A stretch of 64,000 nt of DNA from Streptomyces sp. CNH099 (GCA_000514715.1 AZWL01000001.1:310186-374185); one strand, 5' to 3'. Positions 45,101 to 54,346 are shown, counted from the first letter of the stretch. Notes: generated by a model not told the origin, from the letters alone. A program made the numbers and translations.

Positions 45101-45892
45101 ATGCTGCACACTCTCGCCGTCGACGACGAGGAGCCCGCCCTGGCGGAGCTGGCGTATCTGCTGCGCCGCGACCCCCGGGTGGCCGAGGTGCAGACGGCCG
45201 ACGACGGGCAGCAGGCGCTGCTGGCCCTGGACCGGGCGCTGGCCGCGGGCCGTTCGGTGGACGCCGTGTTCCTGGACATCGGCATGCCGGGCCTGGACGG
45301 GCTGGCGCTGGCCCGGGTGATCTCCCGGTTCGCGCACCCGCCGCGGGTGGTGTTCGTCACCGCGCACGAGCACCACGCGGTGGAGGCGTTCGCGCTGCGC
45401 GCCGCGGACTACGTGCTGAAGCCGGTGGCGCCGGAGCGGCTCGCGGAGGCGGTGCGCCGGTGCGCCGAGTCGGCCGGGGAGGCGGGGCCGGAGGACCCCT
45501 CCGAGCCGCCGGAGCCGGGCGGCGCGCCGCCGGAGCGGGCGGCGGCGCCGGACGAGGTCATCAGCGTCGAACTCGCCGGCGTCACCCGGTTCGTCCAGCG
45601 CAGCGAGGTGCTGTACGCCGAGGCCCAGGGCGACTACGCGCGGCTGCACACCGGCGGCGGCAGCCACCTCGTGCGCATCCCGCTCGCGACGCTGGAGGAG
45701 CGCTGGGGCGCGGCCGGCTTCGTCCGCATCCACCGCAGCCACCTCGTCGCCCTGCACCACGTGCGCGAGCTGCGCATGGAGGCGGGGCGCACGTACGTCG
45801 TCCTCGGCGGGCACGTGCTGCCGGTCAGCCGGCGGCACACCCGTCAGGTCCGCGAGATGCTCGTCCGGCATCCGCCGACGGCGGCGGTGTGA
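45101..45892 (+). CDS. LytTR-type response regulator
   Basis: DNA-binding regulator of 263 residues. The receiver domain has D8-D9 (VDDEEP), phospho-acceptor D59 (FLDIGMPGLDG), T87 in FVTAHEHHAVEAFALRAADYVLKP and K107. A Pro/Glu-rich linker leads to the LytTR DNA-binding domain at about 150-255 (YAEAQGDYARLHT, GFVRIHRSHLVALHHV). It pairs with the kinase gene upstream and precedes the transporter genes. The next gene starts 1 nt after its stop. Confidence 0.93.
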   Translation: MLHTLAVDDEEPALAELAYLLRRDPRVAEVQTADDGQQALLALDRALAAGRSVDAVFLDIGMPGLDGLALARVISRFAHPPRVVFVTAHEHHAVEAFALRAADYVLKPVAPERLAEAVRRCAESAGEAGPEDPSEPPEPGGAPPERAAAPDEVISVELAGVTRFVQRSEVLYAEAQGDYARLHTGGGSHLVRIPLATLEERWGAAGFVRIHRSHLVALHHVRELRMEAGRTYVVLGGHVLPVSRRHTRQVREMLVRHPPTAAV

Positions 45893-45893
45893 G

Positions 45894-46439
45894 GTGAGGG
45901 GCGACCGGGGGGTCCCCGCACAGAACGGCGGCCCGCCGCGGGACCGCACGCCGCAGGGGAACGCGCCGCACGGCGGCGCTCCGGGCGGCCGTACCGCCGG
46001 GCCCGGCGTGCCGCGCGGCCGTACCCCGGAGTCCGCGACGCCGCCCGCGCCCGCCGCGCCTCCGCCCCGCGTGACCGTCGCCCACCCCCGCACCCTCGCC
46101 GCGCGCAGCTCCCAGCCCCCGCCCGGCAGCCGCGCCCTCGTCGCCGACGACCTGGGCCGGCAGACCCCGCTGGGCGACGTCTACCTGCGCTCCCTCATAC
46201 GCACCCAGCTGCGGCTTGCGGCCCTCGTCGTCGGCGCCCTGGCCGCCGTGCTCGGCCTGCTGCCGGTGCTGCTGGCGACGGTGCCCAGCGTGCGCGACAC
46301 GACGCTGGCCGGCGTCCCCGTGCCGTGGCTGGTGATCGGGGTCGCGGTGCACCCGGTGATCCTCGCGCTGGCGTGGGTCTACCAGCGCCAGGCGCGCAAG
46401 AACGAGGCCGAGTTCGCGGACCTGGTCGAACGGTCGTGA
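45894..46439 (+). CDS. Small membrane protein preceding the solute symporter
   Basis: A 181-residue protein with a long Pro/Gly/Arg-rich N-terminus (residues 1-85) and two hydrophobic helices (about 106-126 and 140-160). It ends with a charged tail, RQARKNEAEFADLVERS. The two-helix arrangement and charged tail recall DUF485 proteins that accompany SSS symporters, though the sequence is not clearly DUF485. GTG 45894 lies 1 nt after the regulator stop, so translation is coupled. The symporter gene follows after 25 nt, and it is probably an accessory subunit. Confidence 0.72.
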   Translation: MRGDRGVPAQNGGPPRDRTPQGNAPHGGAPGGRTAGPGVPRGRTPESATPPAPAAPPPRVTVAHPRTLAARSSQPPPGSRALVADDLGRQTPLGDVYLRSLIRTQLRLAALVVGALAAVLGLLPVLLATVPSVRDTTLAGVPVPWLVIGVAVHPVILALAWVYQRQARKNEAEFADLVERS

Positions 46440-46464
46440 CCGCGGTCGTGACAGGGCACAGCAC

Positions 46465-48258
46465 GTGAACACCGTCCAGCCGGCCGTCGCCGTCGCCGTC
46501 GTCTGCGTGGCCACCGCGCTCTTCGGCGTGTACGGGCTGCGCCCCGGCCGCGCCACCTCCGACTTCTACGTCGCCTCCCGGGCCGTGACGCCGCTGCGGA
46601 ACGCCTCGGCCATCGGCGGCGAGTACCTGTCCGCCGCGTCCTTCCTCGGCATCGCCGGCCTGGTGCTCGCGTACGGCGCCGACATGCTCTGGTACGGCGT
46701 CGGCTACACCGCCGGGTATCTGGTGCTGCTCGCCTTCGTCGCCGCGCCGATGCGCCGCTCCGGCGCGTACACCGTCCCGGACTTCGCCGAGGCCCGGCTG
46801 CAGTCCACGCGGGTGCGGCAGCTCGCCTCGGTGCTCGTCGTCCTCATCGGCTGGCTGTACCTGCTGCCGCAGCTGCAGGCCGCCGGACTGACGCTGCGCA
46901 CGGTCACGGGCGCGCCGCTGTGGGTCGGTCCGGTGGCCGTCGGGGCCGTGGTGATGACCACGGTCGCCTCCGGCGGCATGCGCAGCGTCACCGCGGTGCA
47001 GGCGTTCCAGTACTGGCTGAAGCTGACGGCGCTCGCGGTGCCGGTGATCTTCCTGCTGCTGGCCTGGCGCGCGGACGGCGCCCCGTGGCCGGACGCCGAC
47101 GCGCCGCCGAGGTTCCGCGACACGACGACGGTGACCGTCCACCAGGCGGTCGACGTACGGGTCGGGGACCCGGTACGGGTCACGGTGCACGGCCGCCTCG
47201 ACGGCCGCCGGCTGGACGGCGAGCGGGTCCGCGTCGGCCCCGGCGTGCACGCGATCGGCGCGGAGACCCGGGTGACGTTCCCGGCCGGCTCCGACGTGCC
47301 GCACCCGGTCGACGAGGCGCCCGTCGACGGCCGCGACTGGACGCGCCCGCTGTCCGGTCCCGAGCACCCCGGCTACGGCACGTACTCGCTGCTCATCGCC
47401 ACCCTGCTGGGCACCATGGGCCTGCCGCACGTCATCGTCCGCTTCTACACCAACCCCGACGGCCCGGCGGCCCGCCGGACCACCTGGACCGTGCTCTGGC
47501 TGCTGGCCGCCTTCTACCTGCTGCCGCCGCTCTACGGGGCCCTCGGCCGGCTCTACACCCCCGAGCTGCTCATGACCGGCCGCACGGACGCCACCCTGCT
47601 GCTCCTCCCCGACCGGCTGCTCGGCGGCGGCCCGGGGGCCGCGGTCCTCGGCACGCTGCTGACCGCCGGCGCGTTCGCGGCGTTCCTGTCGACCGCCTCC
47701 GGCCTGACCATGTCGGTCGCGGGGGTGCTGGGGCAGGAGCTGGAGCGCAGACGGGCCCGGCGGGCGACCGGCCCGCCGGGCAAGGCGGCGGACGCCCGCG
47801 CGGAGGTCCGGGCGACCGTGCGGCGGCTGCGGCTGGCCGGGGTGGCCGCGGCGGCGGTGCCGTGCGCCGCGTCGCTGGTGGTCGTGGAGCGGCCGGTCGC
47901 GGATGTGGTGGGGCTGGCGTTCGCGGTGGCGGCCTCGTCGTTCTGCCCGCTGCTGCTGCTCGGCATCTGGTGGCGCGGGCTGACGCCGCAGGGCGCCGCG
48001 GCCGGGCTGCTCTCCGGCGGCGGGGCGGCGCTGGCGACGGTGGCGGTGACGATGTTCGGCGTGCAGCCCGGCGGCTGGCCGGGGGCGCTGCTGGCGCGGC
48101 CGGCGGCGTGGACGGTGCCGCTGGCGTTCGCGGTGATGGCGGGGGTGTCGTGGCTGACGAGGCGCAGCGTGCCGAGCGGCACGGCGCACGCGCTGCTGCG
48201 GCTGCACGCGCCGGAGTCGCTGGACCTGCCGCGCCGCCCGGGACGTCCGACGGGCTGA
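46465..48258 (+). CDS. Sodium-solute symporter family permease (acetate-type), with large external loop
   Basis: SSS-family cation/carboxylate symporter of 597 residues with 12-13 helices. DFYVASRAVTPLRNASAIGGEYLSAASFLGIAGLV near 32-66 is the family core with the sodium-site segment. LGTMGLPHVIVRFYTNPD and AFAAFLSTASGLTMSVAGVL are other hallmarks. Between helices at about 210 and 310 it has a charged, beta-rich insertion (about 50-60 residues more than in the ActP paralogue at 48806). It follows the LytS/LytTR pair, which probably controls its expression. Confidence 0.88.
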   Translation: MNTVQPAVAVAVVCVATALFGVYGLRPGRATSDFYVASRAVTPLRNASAIGGEYLSAASFLGIAGLVLAYGADMLWYGVGYTAGYLVLLAFVAAPMRRSGAYTVPDFAEARLQSTRVRQLASVLVVLIGWLYLLPQLQAAGLTLRTVTGAPLWVGPVAVGAVVMTTVASGGMRSVTAVQAFQYWLKLTALAVPVIFLLLAWRADGAPWPDADAPPRFRDTTTVTVHQAVDVRVGDPVRVTVHGRLDGRRLDGERVRVGPGVHAIGAETRVTFPAGSDVPHPVDEAPVDGRDWTRPLSGPEHPGYGTYSLLIATLLGTMGLPHVIVRFYTNPDGPAARRTTWTVLWLLAAFYLLPPLYGALGRLYTPELLMTGRTDATLLLLPDRLLGGGPGAAVLGTLLTAGAFAAFLSTASGLTMSVAGVLGQELERRRARRATGPPGKAADARAEVRATVRRLRLAGVAAAAVPCAASLVVVERPVADVVGLAFAVAASSFCPLLLLGIWWRGLTPQGAAAGLLSGGGAALATVAVTMFGVQPGGWPGALLARPAAWTVPLAFAVMAGVSWLTRRSVPSGTAHALLRLHAPESLDLPRRPGRPTG

Positions 48259-48446
48259 ACCGCCGGGCCGCCGCGACCGGCCGGCCGACCGCTCGTCGTG
48301 CCGTCGCTACCGCTCGGCGCATCCGCGCGGCCGTTCACGGCACGGCCGTCGCACGGCGGCTCCCGCGGCGGCGCGCCCGCTTCTACGGTTGCCGCGCCCG
48401 GCCAGTCCGGGCACCCCCGTCCCCGAAGGCGCCCGTGGAGGCCGCG

Positions 48447-48809
48447 ATGAGCAGCACACCCCCGACCGGCAGATCGCCGGATGTGTACGAGGAAGTACAG
48501 CAGAGCGAGGAGTTCGGGGAGCTGCGCCGCACGCACCGTTCGTTCGCGTTTCCGCTGACCGTCGGATTCATTGCCTGGTATCTGCTGTACGTGCTGCTGT
48601 CGAACTACGCGGGCGGCTTCATGGGCACCGAGGTCGTCGGCAACATCAACATGGCGTTCGTGCTGGGCATCGCGCAGTTCGTCACCACGTTCGCCCTCGC
48701 GTGGTGGTACGCGCGGCACGCCGGCGCGAAGCTCGACCCCAGGTCCGAGCAGCTCAAGCAGGACGTTGAGAGCCGGCTGGCCGGCGGCAGCACGGAGGTC
48801 GGGAAATGA
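48447..48809 (+). CDS. DUF485 domain membrane protein
   Basis: A 120-residue protein of two helices (about 34-54 and 72-90) in the DUF485 family, which is regularly encoded just before ActP-type symporters and may assist them. FGELRRTHRSFAFPLTVGFIAWYLLYVLLSNYA is the typical start. GGAGG lies 5 nt before ATG 48447, and its stop overlaps the next start as ATGA. TACGGT at 48383-48388 is a possible -10 element. Confidence 0.92.
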   Translation: MSSTPPTGRSPDVYEEVQQSEEFGELRRTHRSFAFPLTVGFIAWYLLYVLLSNYAGGFMGTEVVGNINMAFVLGIAQFVTTFALAWWYARHAGAKLDPRSEQLKQDVESRLAGGSTEVGK

Positions 48810-50446
48810 CGGGCGCCACCACGAGCGCGCTGCACATGGTCGCCCAGTCGGAGCCGGGTGAGCACCGGACGCTGATCGTCACGCTGTTCTCGGTGTTCGT
48901 CGCGTTCACGCTGGCGGTGACCGTCTGGGCGGGACGCAAGACGAAGGACGCCACCGACTTCTACGCGGGCGGCCGTTCGTTCACCGGGTTCCAGAACGGC
49001 CTGGCGATCTCCGGGGACTACATGTCCGCGGCCTCGTTCCTCGGCATCGCCGGCGCCATCGCGCTGGCGGGTTACGACGGGTTCCTGTACTCCATCGGCT
49101 TCCTGGTCGCCTGGCTGGTCGCGCTGATGCTGGTCGCCGAACCGCTGCGCAACTCCGGCCGGTTCACGATGGGCGACGTGCTGGCGTTCCGGATGCGCCA
49201 GCGTCCGGTACGCACCGCGGCCGGCGTGTCGACCATCGTCGTGTCGATCTTCTACCTGCTGGCGCAGATGGTCGGCGCCGGCGCGCTGGTCGCCCTGCTG
49301 CTGGGGATCACCGGTGAGGCCGGCAAGAACCTCATCGTGGTCATCGTCGGCCTGGTGATGATCCTCTACGTGACCATCGGGGGCATGAAGGGCACCACCT
49401 GGGTGCAGATCATCAAGGCCGTGCTGCTGATCCTGGGCACCCTGCTGATCACGGTCCTGGTGCTGGCGAAGTTCGACTTCAACATCTCCCAGCTGCTCGG
49501 CGCCGCCGCGGACAACTCCGGCAAGGGCTCGGCGTTCCTGGAGCCGGGGCTGAGGTACGGGGTGGACACCACCTCGAAGATCGACTTCATCTCGCTGGGC
49601 GTCGCGCTGGTGCTGGGCACCGCGGGTCTGCCGCACATCCTGATCCGCTTCTACACGGTGCCCACCGCGCAGACCGCGCGCAAGTCCGTGCTCTGGGCGA
49701 TCGGGATCATCGGCGGCTTCTACCTGATGACCATCGCGCTGGGCTTCGGCGCCGCCGCGCTGATCAAACAAGAGACCATCATCGAGTCCAACCCGGCGGG
49801 CAATACCGCGGCACCACTGCTGGCGGAGGAGATCGGCGGCGGAGCGGGATCCACCGGCGGCGCGATCCTGCTGGCGATGATCTCCGCGGTGGCGTTCGCC
49901 ACGATCCTCGCGGTCGTCGCGGGGCTGACGCTGGCGTCGTCGTCGTCGTTCGCGCACGACCTGTACGCCAACGTGATCCGCAAGGGCAAGGCCACCGAGA
50001 AGGAGGAGGTCGCCGCGGCGCGGATCGCCGCCATCGCGATCGGCGCGGTCGCCATCCTCCTGGGCGTCTTCGCCGGCAGCCTCAACGTCGCCGGCCTGGT
50101 GGCGCTGGCCTTCGCCGTGGCGGCCTCGGCGAACCTGCCGACGATCCTCTACAGCCTGTTCTGGAAGCGGTTCACCACCCAGGGCGCGCTGTGGTCGATC
50201 TACGGCGGCCTGTTCACCTCGGTGTTCCTGGTGCTGTTCTCGCCGGTGGTGTCGGGCGAGGAGAAGAGCATGTGGCCCGGGGTCGACTTCCAGTGGTTCC
50301 CGCTGGAGAACCCGGGGCTGATCTCCATCCCGGCCGGCTTCTTCCTCGGCTGGCTCGGCTCGGTCCTGTCCAAGGACGACGACGCCACCGGCAAGAAGTA
50401 CGCGGAGCTGGAGGTCCGTTCCCTCACCGGCGCCGGCGCCCACTAG
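48806..50446 (+). CDS. actP: Cation/acetate symporter, ActP type
   Basis: Sodium-coupled uptake of acetate or short monocarboxylates, 546 residues, 13 predicted helices. DFYAGGRSFTGFQNGLAISGDYMSAASFLGIAGAIA near 50-85 is the SSS core. GTAGLPHILIRFYTVPTAQTARKS near 271-294 and AVAFATILAVVAGLTLASSSSFAHDLY near 355-381 match ActP. It starts by ATGA overlap with the DUF485 gene, which is the normal partner in this family. A strong stem-loop follows 124 nt after the stop. Confidence 0.92.
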   Translation: MTGATTSALHMVAQSEPGEHRTLIVTLFSVFVAFTLAVTVWAGRKTKDATDFYAGGRSFTGFQNGLAISGDYMSAASFLGIAGAIALAGYDGFLYSIGFLVAWLVALMLVAEPLRNSGRFTMGDVLAFRMRQRPVRTAAGVSTIVVSIFYLLAQMVGAGALVALLLGITGEAGKNLIVVIVGLVMILYVTIGGMKGTTWVQIIKAVLLILGTLLITVLVLAKFDFNISQLLGAAADNSGKGSAFLEPGLRYGVDTTSKIDFISLGVALVLGTAGLPHILIRFYTVPTAQTARKSVLWAIGIIGGFYLMTIALGFGAAALIKQETIIESNPAGNTAAPLLAEEIGGGAGSTGGAILLAMISAVAFATILAVVAGLTLASSSSFAHDLYANVIRKGKATEKEEVAAARIAAIAIGAVAILLGVFAGSLNVAGLVALAFAVAASANLPTILYSLFWKRFTTQGALWSIYGGLFTSVFLVLFSPVVSGEEKSMWPGVDFQWFPLENPGLISIPAGFFLGWLGSVLSKDDDATGKKYAELEVRSLTGAGAH

Positions 50447-50569
50447 GCGCCGTCGCCGCCCGCGAGCGGCGGCCGGCCGGCGGTGCCCGAGCGCCTTCCG
50501 CCCGGTCGTCACCAACCCCCCACCCCGGGGGGCGGGGCTCCCTCCTCCGCCCCGCCCCCCGCCCCCACT

Positions 50570-50610
50570 CCCGCGGGCCCGCGGGGTCCGTGCCCCCGCG
50601 GGCCCGCGGG
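50570..50610. terminator. Bidirectional stem-loop between actP and the LysR gene
   Basis: Perfect 17-bp GC arms (50570-50586 and 50594-50610) surround a 7-nt loop between two convergent stop codons. Confidence 0.65.
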
Positions 50611-50618
50611 CTCTCCGG

Positions 50619-51530
50619 TTATCCGACCGTCTCCTTGGCCCGTACGCGCAGCACGTCCAGCGCGGCGCGCACCGCGGGGCTGCCCGTCCCGCCGCGCCGG
50701 GTGACCGTGAGGAACGTACGGGACGGGCACGGCGTCCCCGTGATCCGCAGCCGGCGGACCGACGGCACGCCGGAGAGCTGCGCGAGCCGGGGTATGAGCG
50801 CGACGCCGAGGCCGTGCGAGACCATCACCCCCGTCACGGTGAAGTCGCAGGCCTCGTGGGTCACGTTGGGCCCGAAGCCGGCCGCGCTGCACGCCGCGAG
50901 CACGCGCTGGCGGGACCAGACGCCCGGCGGGCCGATGATCCACCGCTCCTCCGCGGCCTCGGTGAGCCGGACGGCCGTGCGGGCGGCCAGCGGGTGGTCC
51001 TCGGGCACGACCAGGTCGAAGGGGTCCTCGATCAGCGTCTGCTGCTCGAAGCGCCGGTCGCCGCGGGCCGGAGCGTCCGCGGACGCCTCGACGACGGCGA
51101 GGTCGGTCTCGCCGTTGAACAACAGGTCGTAGCAGTCCGCCGGCTCGGCCTCGCGCAGCCGGACGTCGAGCCGCGGGTACTCCGCGCGCAGCGCGCCGGC
51201 CACCGGCGTCAGCAGCCGGCACATCGCGCTCGGGAACCCGGCCATGCGCAGCTCCCCCACCGGCTCGCCGTCGAGGGCGTGCAGTTCCGACTCGGCCAGC
51301 TCCCACCGCGCCTCGATCGCGTCGGCGTGCGCGAGCAGCCCGCGCGCCGCCTGCGTGAGCCGCACCCGGCGGCCCTGCGGCTCCAGCAGCCGGACGTCGA
51401 GTTCCCGGCCCAGCTGCCGGATCTGCTGGGACGCGGCGGAGGCGGTGAGGTGGAGGGATTCGGCGGCGGCGGTCACGGTGCCGTAGTACGCGACCGCGCG
51501 GAGCACCCGGAGGCGGCGCAGATCAATCAT
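50619..51530 (-). CDS. LysR family transcriptional regulator
   Basis: Regulator of 303 residues. The HTH covers RLRVLRAVAYYGTVTAAAESLHLTASAASQQIRQLGRELDVRLLE (about 6-50), and the effector-binding domain begins near 92 (GELRMAGFPS). LysR proteins usually control a divergent neighbour; here that is the zinc-ribbon/sulfatase chain starting 150 bp away, so it may control sulfate-ester use. The 51531-51680 gap is AT-richer than its surroundings and contains ATAAATCC-type sequence, but I cannot place promoter elements with confidence. Confidence 0.9.
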   Translation of the reverse strand: MIDLRRLRVLRAVAYYGTVTAAAESLHLTASAASQQIRQLGRELDVRLLEPQGRRVRLTQAARGLLAHADAIEARWELAESELHALDGEPVGELRMAGFPSAMCRLLTPVAGALRAEYPRLDVRLREAEPADCYDLLFNGETDLAVVEASADAPARGDRRFEQQTLIEDPFDLVVPEDHPLAARTAVRLTEAAEERWIIGPPGVWSRQRVLAACSAAGFGPNVTHEACDFTVTGVMVSHGLGVALIPRLAQLSGVPSVRRLRITGTPCPSRTFLTVTRRGGTGSPAVRAALDVLRVRAKETVG

Positions 51531-51680
51531 GTAGTCGACCCTTCACAATGTCGTCCATAAATCCAACCTAGACCTGAACGGACGCAGCTTCCATCCTGGA
51601 GGGCAAGCGAACAGGCCCGGCCAACGGGCCGCGCCACGAGAGGATCCGCCGGCGCGTACGGCGGAGAGAGGACATCCGAG

Positions 51681-51938
51681 TTGTTCGAGGGTCACTGCCC
51701 CCACTGCGGCTGGGCGGACAGCACACCGTTCCACACCGTCTCGCGGCACCGTACGGCCGGCGGGATGACGATCTGGACCCGGTGCCAGTGCGGCTCCCCG
51801 CAGATGCGGACGATCGACGCGGCCGGCGGCCGGATCGTCACCCGGGGGCGGCCGGCCCCGGACGCGGCCGGCGGCCCGTACCCGGCCGGCGTGCGGCAGC
51901 CGGCCGTCCCACGGGTAGAAAGGTGCCATGACAGCTGA
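51681..51938 (+). CDS. Small zinc-ribbon-like protein (85 aa)
   Basis: A short protein with HCPHCGWADS near 5-14 and RCQCGSPQMR near 34-43, together CxxC and CxC pairs fit to bind one zinc. The C-terminal half is Gly/Pro-rich. Codon bias at position three is strong through the first 55 codons, which supports coding. The start is TTG 51681 (a GAGAGGA stretch lies 9-15 nt upstream). Its stop overlaps the next short ORF by 11 nt. I do not know its function; similar small proteins occur as hypothetical proteins in Streptomyces. Confidence 0.68.
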   Translation: MFEGHCPHCGWADSTPFHTVSRHRTAGGMTIWTRCQCGSPQMRTIDAAGGRIVTRGRPAPDAAGGPYPAGVRQPAVPRVERCHDS

Positions 51939-52008
51939 CGCCCCCGTCCCCGCCGCCGCCCCCGTCGTCGTCCCCGTCGCCGCCCCCGTCAGGGAGCGCA
52001 CCGCATGA
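51928..52008 (+). CDS. 26-codon ORF coupled to the sulfatase gene
   Basis: AAAGG lies 5 nt before ATG 51928, and the frame runs 26 codons (Ala, Pro and Val-rich, starting MTADAPVPAAAP) to a TGA that overlaps the sulfatase ATG as ATGA. It also overlaps the zinc-ribbon stop. It may be a translated coupler or leader peptide rather than a protein with its own role. Confidence 0.45.
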   Translation: MTADAPVPAAAPVVVPVAAPVRERTA

Positions 52009-53525
52009 CGCAGCGCACCCGCCGGCCCAACATCCTGCTCATCACCAGCGACCAGCAGCACTGGAACACCCTCGGCCGCGGCAACCCCGAGATCCGCACC
52101 CCGCATCTCGACCGGCTCGCGGCCGAGGGCACCGCCTTCGAGCGCGCGTACTGCCCCAACCCGACGTGCACCCCCACCCGCGCCTCGATGATCACCGGCA
52201 AGTACCCGAGCCAGCACGGCGCGTGGACGCTCGGCACCAAGCTCCCCGAGGACGAGCCCACCCTCGGCGGGCACCTGGGGGCCGCGGGCTACGCCACCTC
52301 GCTGGTCGGCAAGGCGCACTTCCAGCCGCTCGCGAGCACCGCGGAGCACCCCTCGATCGAGTCGTACCCGCTGCTGCAGGACCTGGACTTCTGGCGGGGG
52401 TTCCACGGCCCGTACTACGGCTTCGACCACGTGGAGCTGGCCCGCAACCACACCGCGGAGGCGCACGCGGGCCAGCACTACGCGCTCTGGCTCCAGCAGC
52501 AGGGGTGTGCGGACTGGCGGCGCTACTTCCGGCCGCCGACCGGCACCCTGGACCCGGACCTGCAGCACACCTGGCCGATCCCCGAGAAGCTGCACTACAA
52601 CGCCTGGATCGCCGAGCGCACCGGCGCGCTGCTCGACGGCTACGCCGAGCGTGGCGAATCGTTTTTCTGCTGGGCCAGCTTCTTCGACCCGCACCCGCCG
52701 TACCTGGTGCCCGAACCCTGGGACCGGATGTACGACCCGGACGCGCTGACCGTGCCGGAAGCCCGCACGGGCGAACACGACGGCAACCCGCCGCACTTCG
52801 GCCTCACCCAGCAGGAGCGGCCGGACTTCTCGCCGTGGCAGGAGTCGGGGCACTACGTCCACGGCTTCCACTCCCACCGGCTGCCGGCGGCGGAGCGGCG
52901 CCGGCTGGTGGCCACGTACTACGGCATGGTCAGCCTGCTGGACGAGTACGTCGGCCGCATCCTGGACCGGCTCGACGCGCTGGGCCTGGCCGAGGACACG
53001 GTCGTGGTCTTCACCACCGACCACGGCCACTTCTTCGGCCAGCACGGGCTGCAGGCCAAGGGCGCGTTCCACTACGAGGACCTGCTGCGGGTGCCGTTCC
53101 TCGTCCGCTGGCCGGGCCGGGTGCCCGCCGGGCGCGCCTCCTCCGCGCTGCTGTCGACCGTCGACCTGGCGCCGACCTTCCTGGAGCTGGCCGGGGTGCC
53201 GGTGCCGCGGGAGATGACCGGGGTGGACCAGGCGGCGGTCCTCACCGGGGACGCGGTCAGCGCGCGGGACCACGTGATCTGCGAGTTCCGGCACGAGCCG
53301 ACGGCGGTCAGCCTGCGCACGTACGTCGACGACCGCTACAAGCTGACGGTGTACCAGGGACGGACGTACGGCGAGCTGTTCGACCTGCGCGCCGACCCGG
53401 GTGAGACCCGCAACCTGTGGGACGAGCCGGGAAGCGCCGCGCTGAAGACCGACCTGCTGCTGCGGTACGTCTGGGCCGAGCTGGGCAAGGAGCCGATGCG
53501 GATGCCGCGTGTGGCGGCGGCGTAG
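52005..53525 (+). CDS. Sulfatase (formylglycine-dependent)
   Basis: Type I sulfatase of 506 residues that hydrolyses sulfate (or phosphonate) esters. NILLITSDQQHWNTLG near 9-24 gives the first metal-binding aspartate. C55-T-P-T-R59 is the modification motif converted to formylglycine. TTDHGHFFGQHGLQAKG near 339-355 holds further metal ligands. No signal peptide is visible, so it is probably cytoplasmic. The start overlaps the small upstream ORF (ATGA) and also has GGGAG 8 nt before it. No maturase gene is nearby. The substrate class (choline sulfate, aryl sulfate or sugar sulfate) cannot be fixed. Confidence 0.9.
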   Translation: MTQRTRRPNILLITSDQQHWNTLGRGNPEIRTPHLDRLAAEGTAFERAYCPNPTCTPTRASMITGKYPSQHGAWTLGTKLPEDEPTLGGHLGAAGYATSLVGKAHFQPLASTAEHPSIESYPLLQDLDFWRGFHGPYYGFDHVELARNHTAEAHAGQHYALWLQQQGCADWRRYFRPPTGTLDPDLQHTWPIPEKLHYNAWIAERTGALLDGYAERGESFFCWASFFDPHPPYLVPEPWDRMYDPDALTVPEARTGEHDGNPPHFGLTQQERPDFSPWQESGHYVHGFHSHRLPAAERRRLVATYYGMVSLLDEYVGRILDRLDALGLAEDTVVVFTTDHGHFFGQHGLQAKGAFHYEDLLRVPFLVRWPGRVPAGRASSALLSTVDLAPTFLELAGVPVPREMTGVDQAAVLTGDAVSARDHVICEFRHEPTAVSLRTYVDDRYKLTVYQGRTYGELFDLRADPGETRNLWDEPGSAALKTDLLLRYVWAELGKEPMRMPRVAAA

Positions 53526-53575
53526 GCGGGGGTCGCTCCGTGCCGCCTGCCCGAACGCACGAGCGGCACCCCTCG

Positions 53576-54010
53576 TCAGGTCTGCCCGGCGACCGCTCCG
53601 GGGTTCTCCTCGGACAGCGCCTCGGCCAGCGTCGGCACCGGCTCCAGCGCGTCCAGCAGCCCGCAGCAGCGCATGACCCGGTGCGGGGCGGCGCTCTCCG
53701 GGCAGACCACCCGCAGCTCACCGCCGCGGTCGTCGGTGCGGATGCGGGCGCGGACCAGCAGCCGCAGGCCGGAGCAGTCCAGGAAGTCCGTACGGGACAG
53801 GTCGATGACCACCCGCGGCACGGGCGCCCCGGTGATCACGTCGAGATACGGCTCGACGTCGAGCTGGGCGGCGAGGTCGATCTCGCCGTGCAGCTCCAGC
53901 ACGGTGAACCCGTGCAGCCGGTAGCTCCGTGCGAAGCGCGACTCCACACGGTCGGCACCGTCGTCGCCGGTACGCCACGAAGCTCCGGTCACGTCGTCTG
54001 TGTACACCAC
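53576..54010 (-). CDS. STAS domain anti-sigma factor antagonist
   Basis: Small cytoplasmic protein of 144 residues of the SpoIIAA/RsbV type that binds an anti-sigma ATPase. The STAS core is FTVLELHGEIDLAAQLDVEPYL near 34-55 and VIDLSRTDFLDCSGLRLLVRA near 68-88, with the phosphorylatable serine in DCSG. It has a GTG start with GGGGGGAG 5-12 nt upstream. It is convergent with the sulfatase. The ATP-binding protein at 8792 is a formal partner type, but Streptomyces carry many of both. Confidence 0.87.
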   Translation of the reverse strand: MVYTDDVTGASWRTGDDGADRVESRFARSYRLHGFTVLELHGEIDLAAQLDVEPYLDVITGAPVPRVVIDLSRTDFLDCSGLRLLVRARIRTDDRGGELRVVCPESAAPHRVMRCCGLLDALEPVPTLAEALSEENPGAVAGQT

Positions 54011-54346
54011 GCGCTCCCCCCACGGGGCCCGTTCCGCCCACCACCCGGGGGCAGGCAGCCGAGATCATAGTCACCGGGGTCCTGGGTGGACCGCCAACCG
54101 TAGTGCTGCATGCCGGGGCAGGGGCAAGGTTGGCGCAAATGGTCCGGTCGCAATTCGCCCGACCGGGCGATTAGTTCACAAATAGCTTGACCGATTCTCA
54201 CACGATAGGGGTACGGGGCGCCGCACTCGCCGGTCGAGCGCCCGGTCCGCCGCTGAGCCGTTAATTCGGTTGCCGCGCCCGGCCGGCCGCTGGTGCACTG
54301 GCCGGGTACGGCAGGCCCACGTCCCCCGAGCAGAGAGGAAACGCGC
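54011..54346. other. Non-coding stretch between the STAS gene and the ribosome-protection gene
   Basis: This 336-bp divergent region is less GC-rich in its middle (54170-54260). It contains the dyad CGCCCG-AC-CGGGCG at 54156-54169 and TTGACC at 54188, but I find no -10 at a proper distance. An imperfect stem of about 8 bp lies near 54279-54308. It probably holds the promoters of both flanking genes. Confidence 0.4.
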
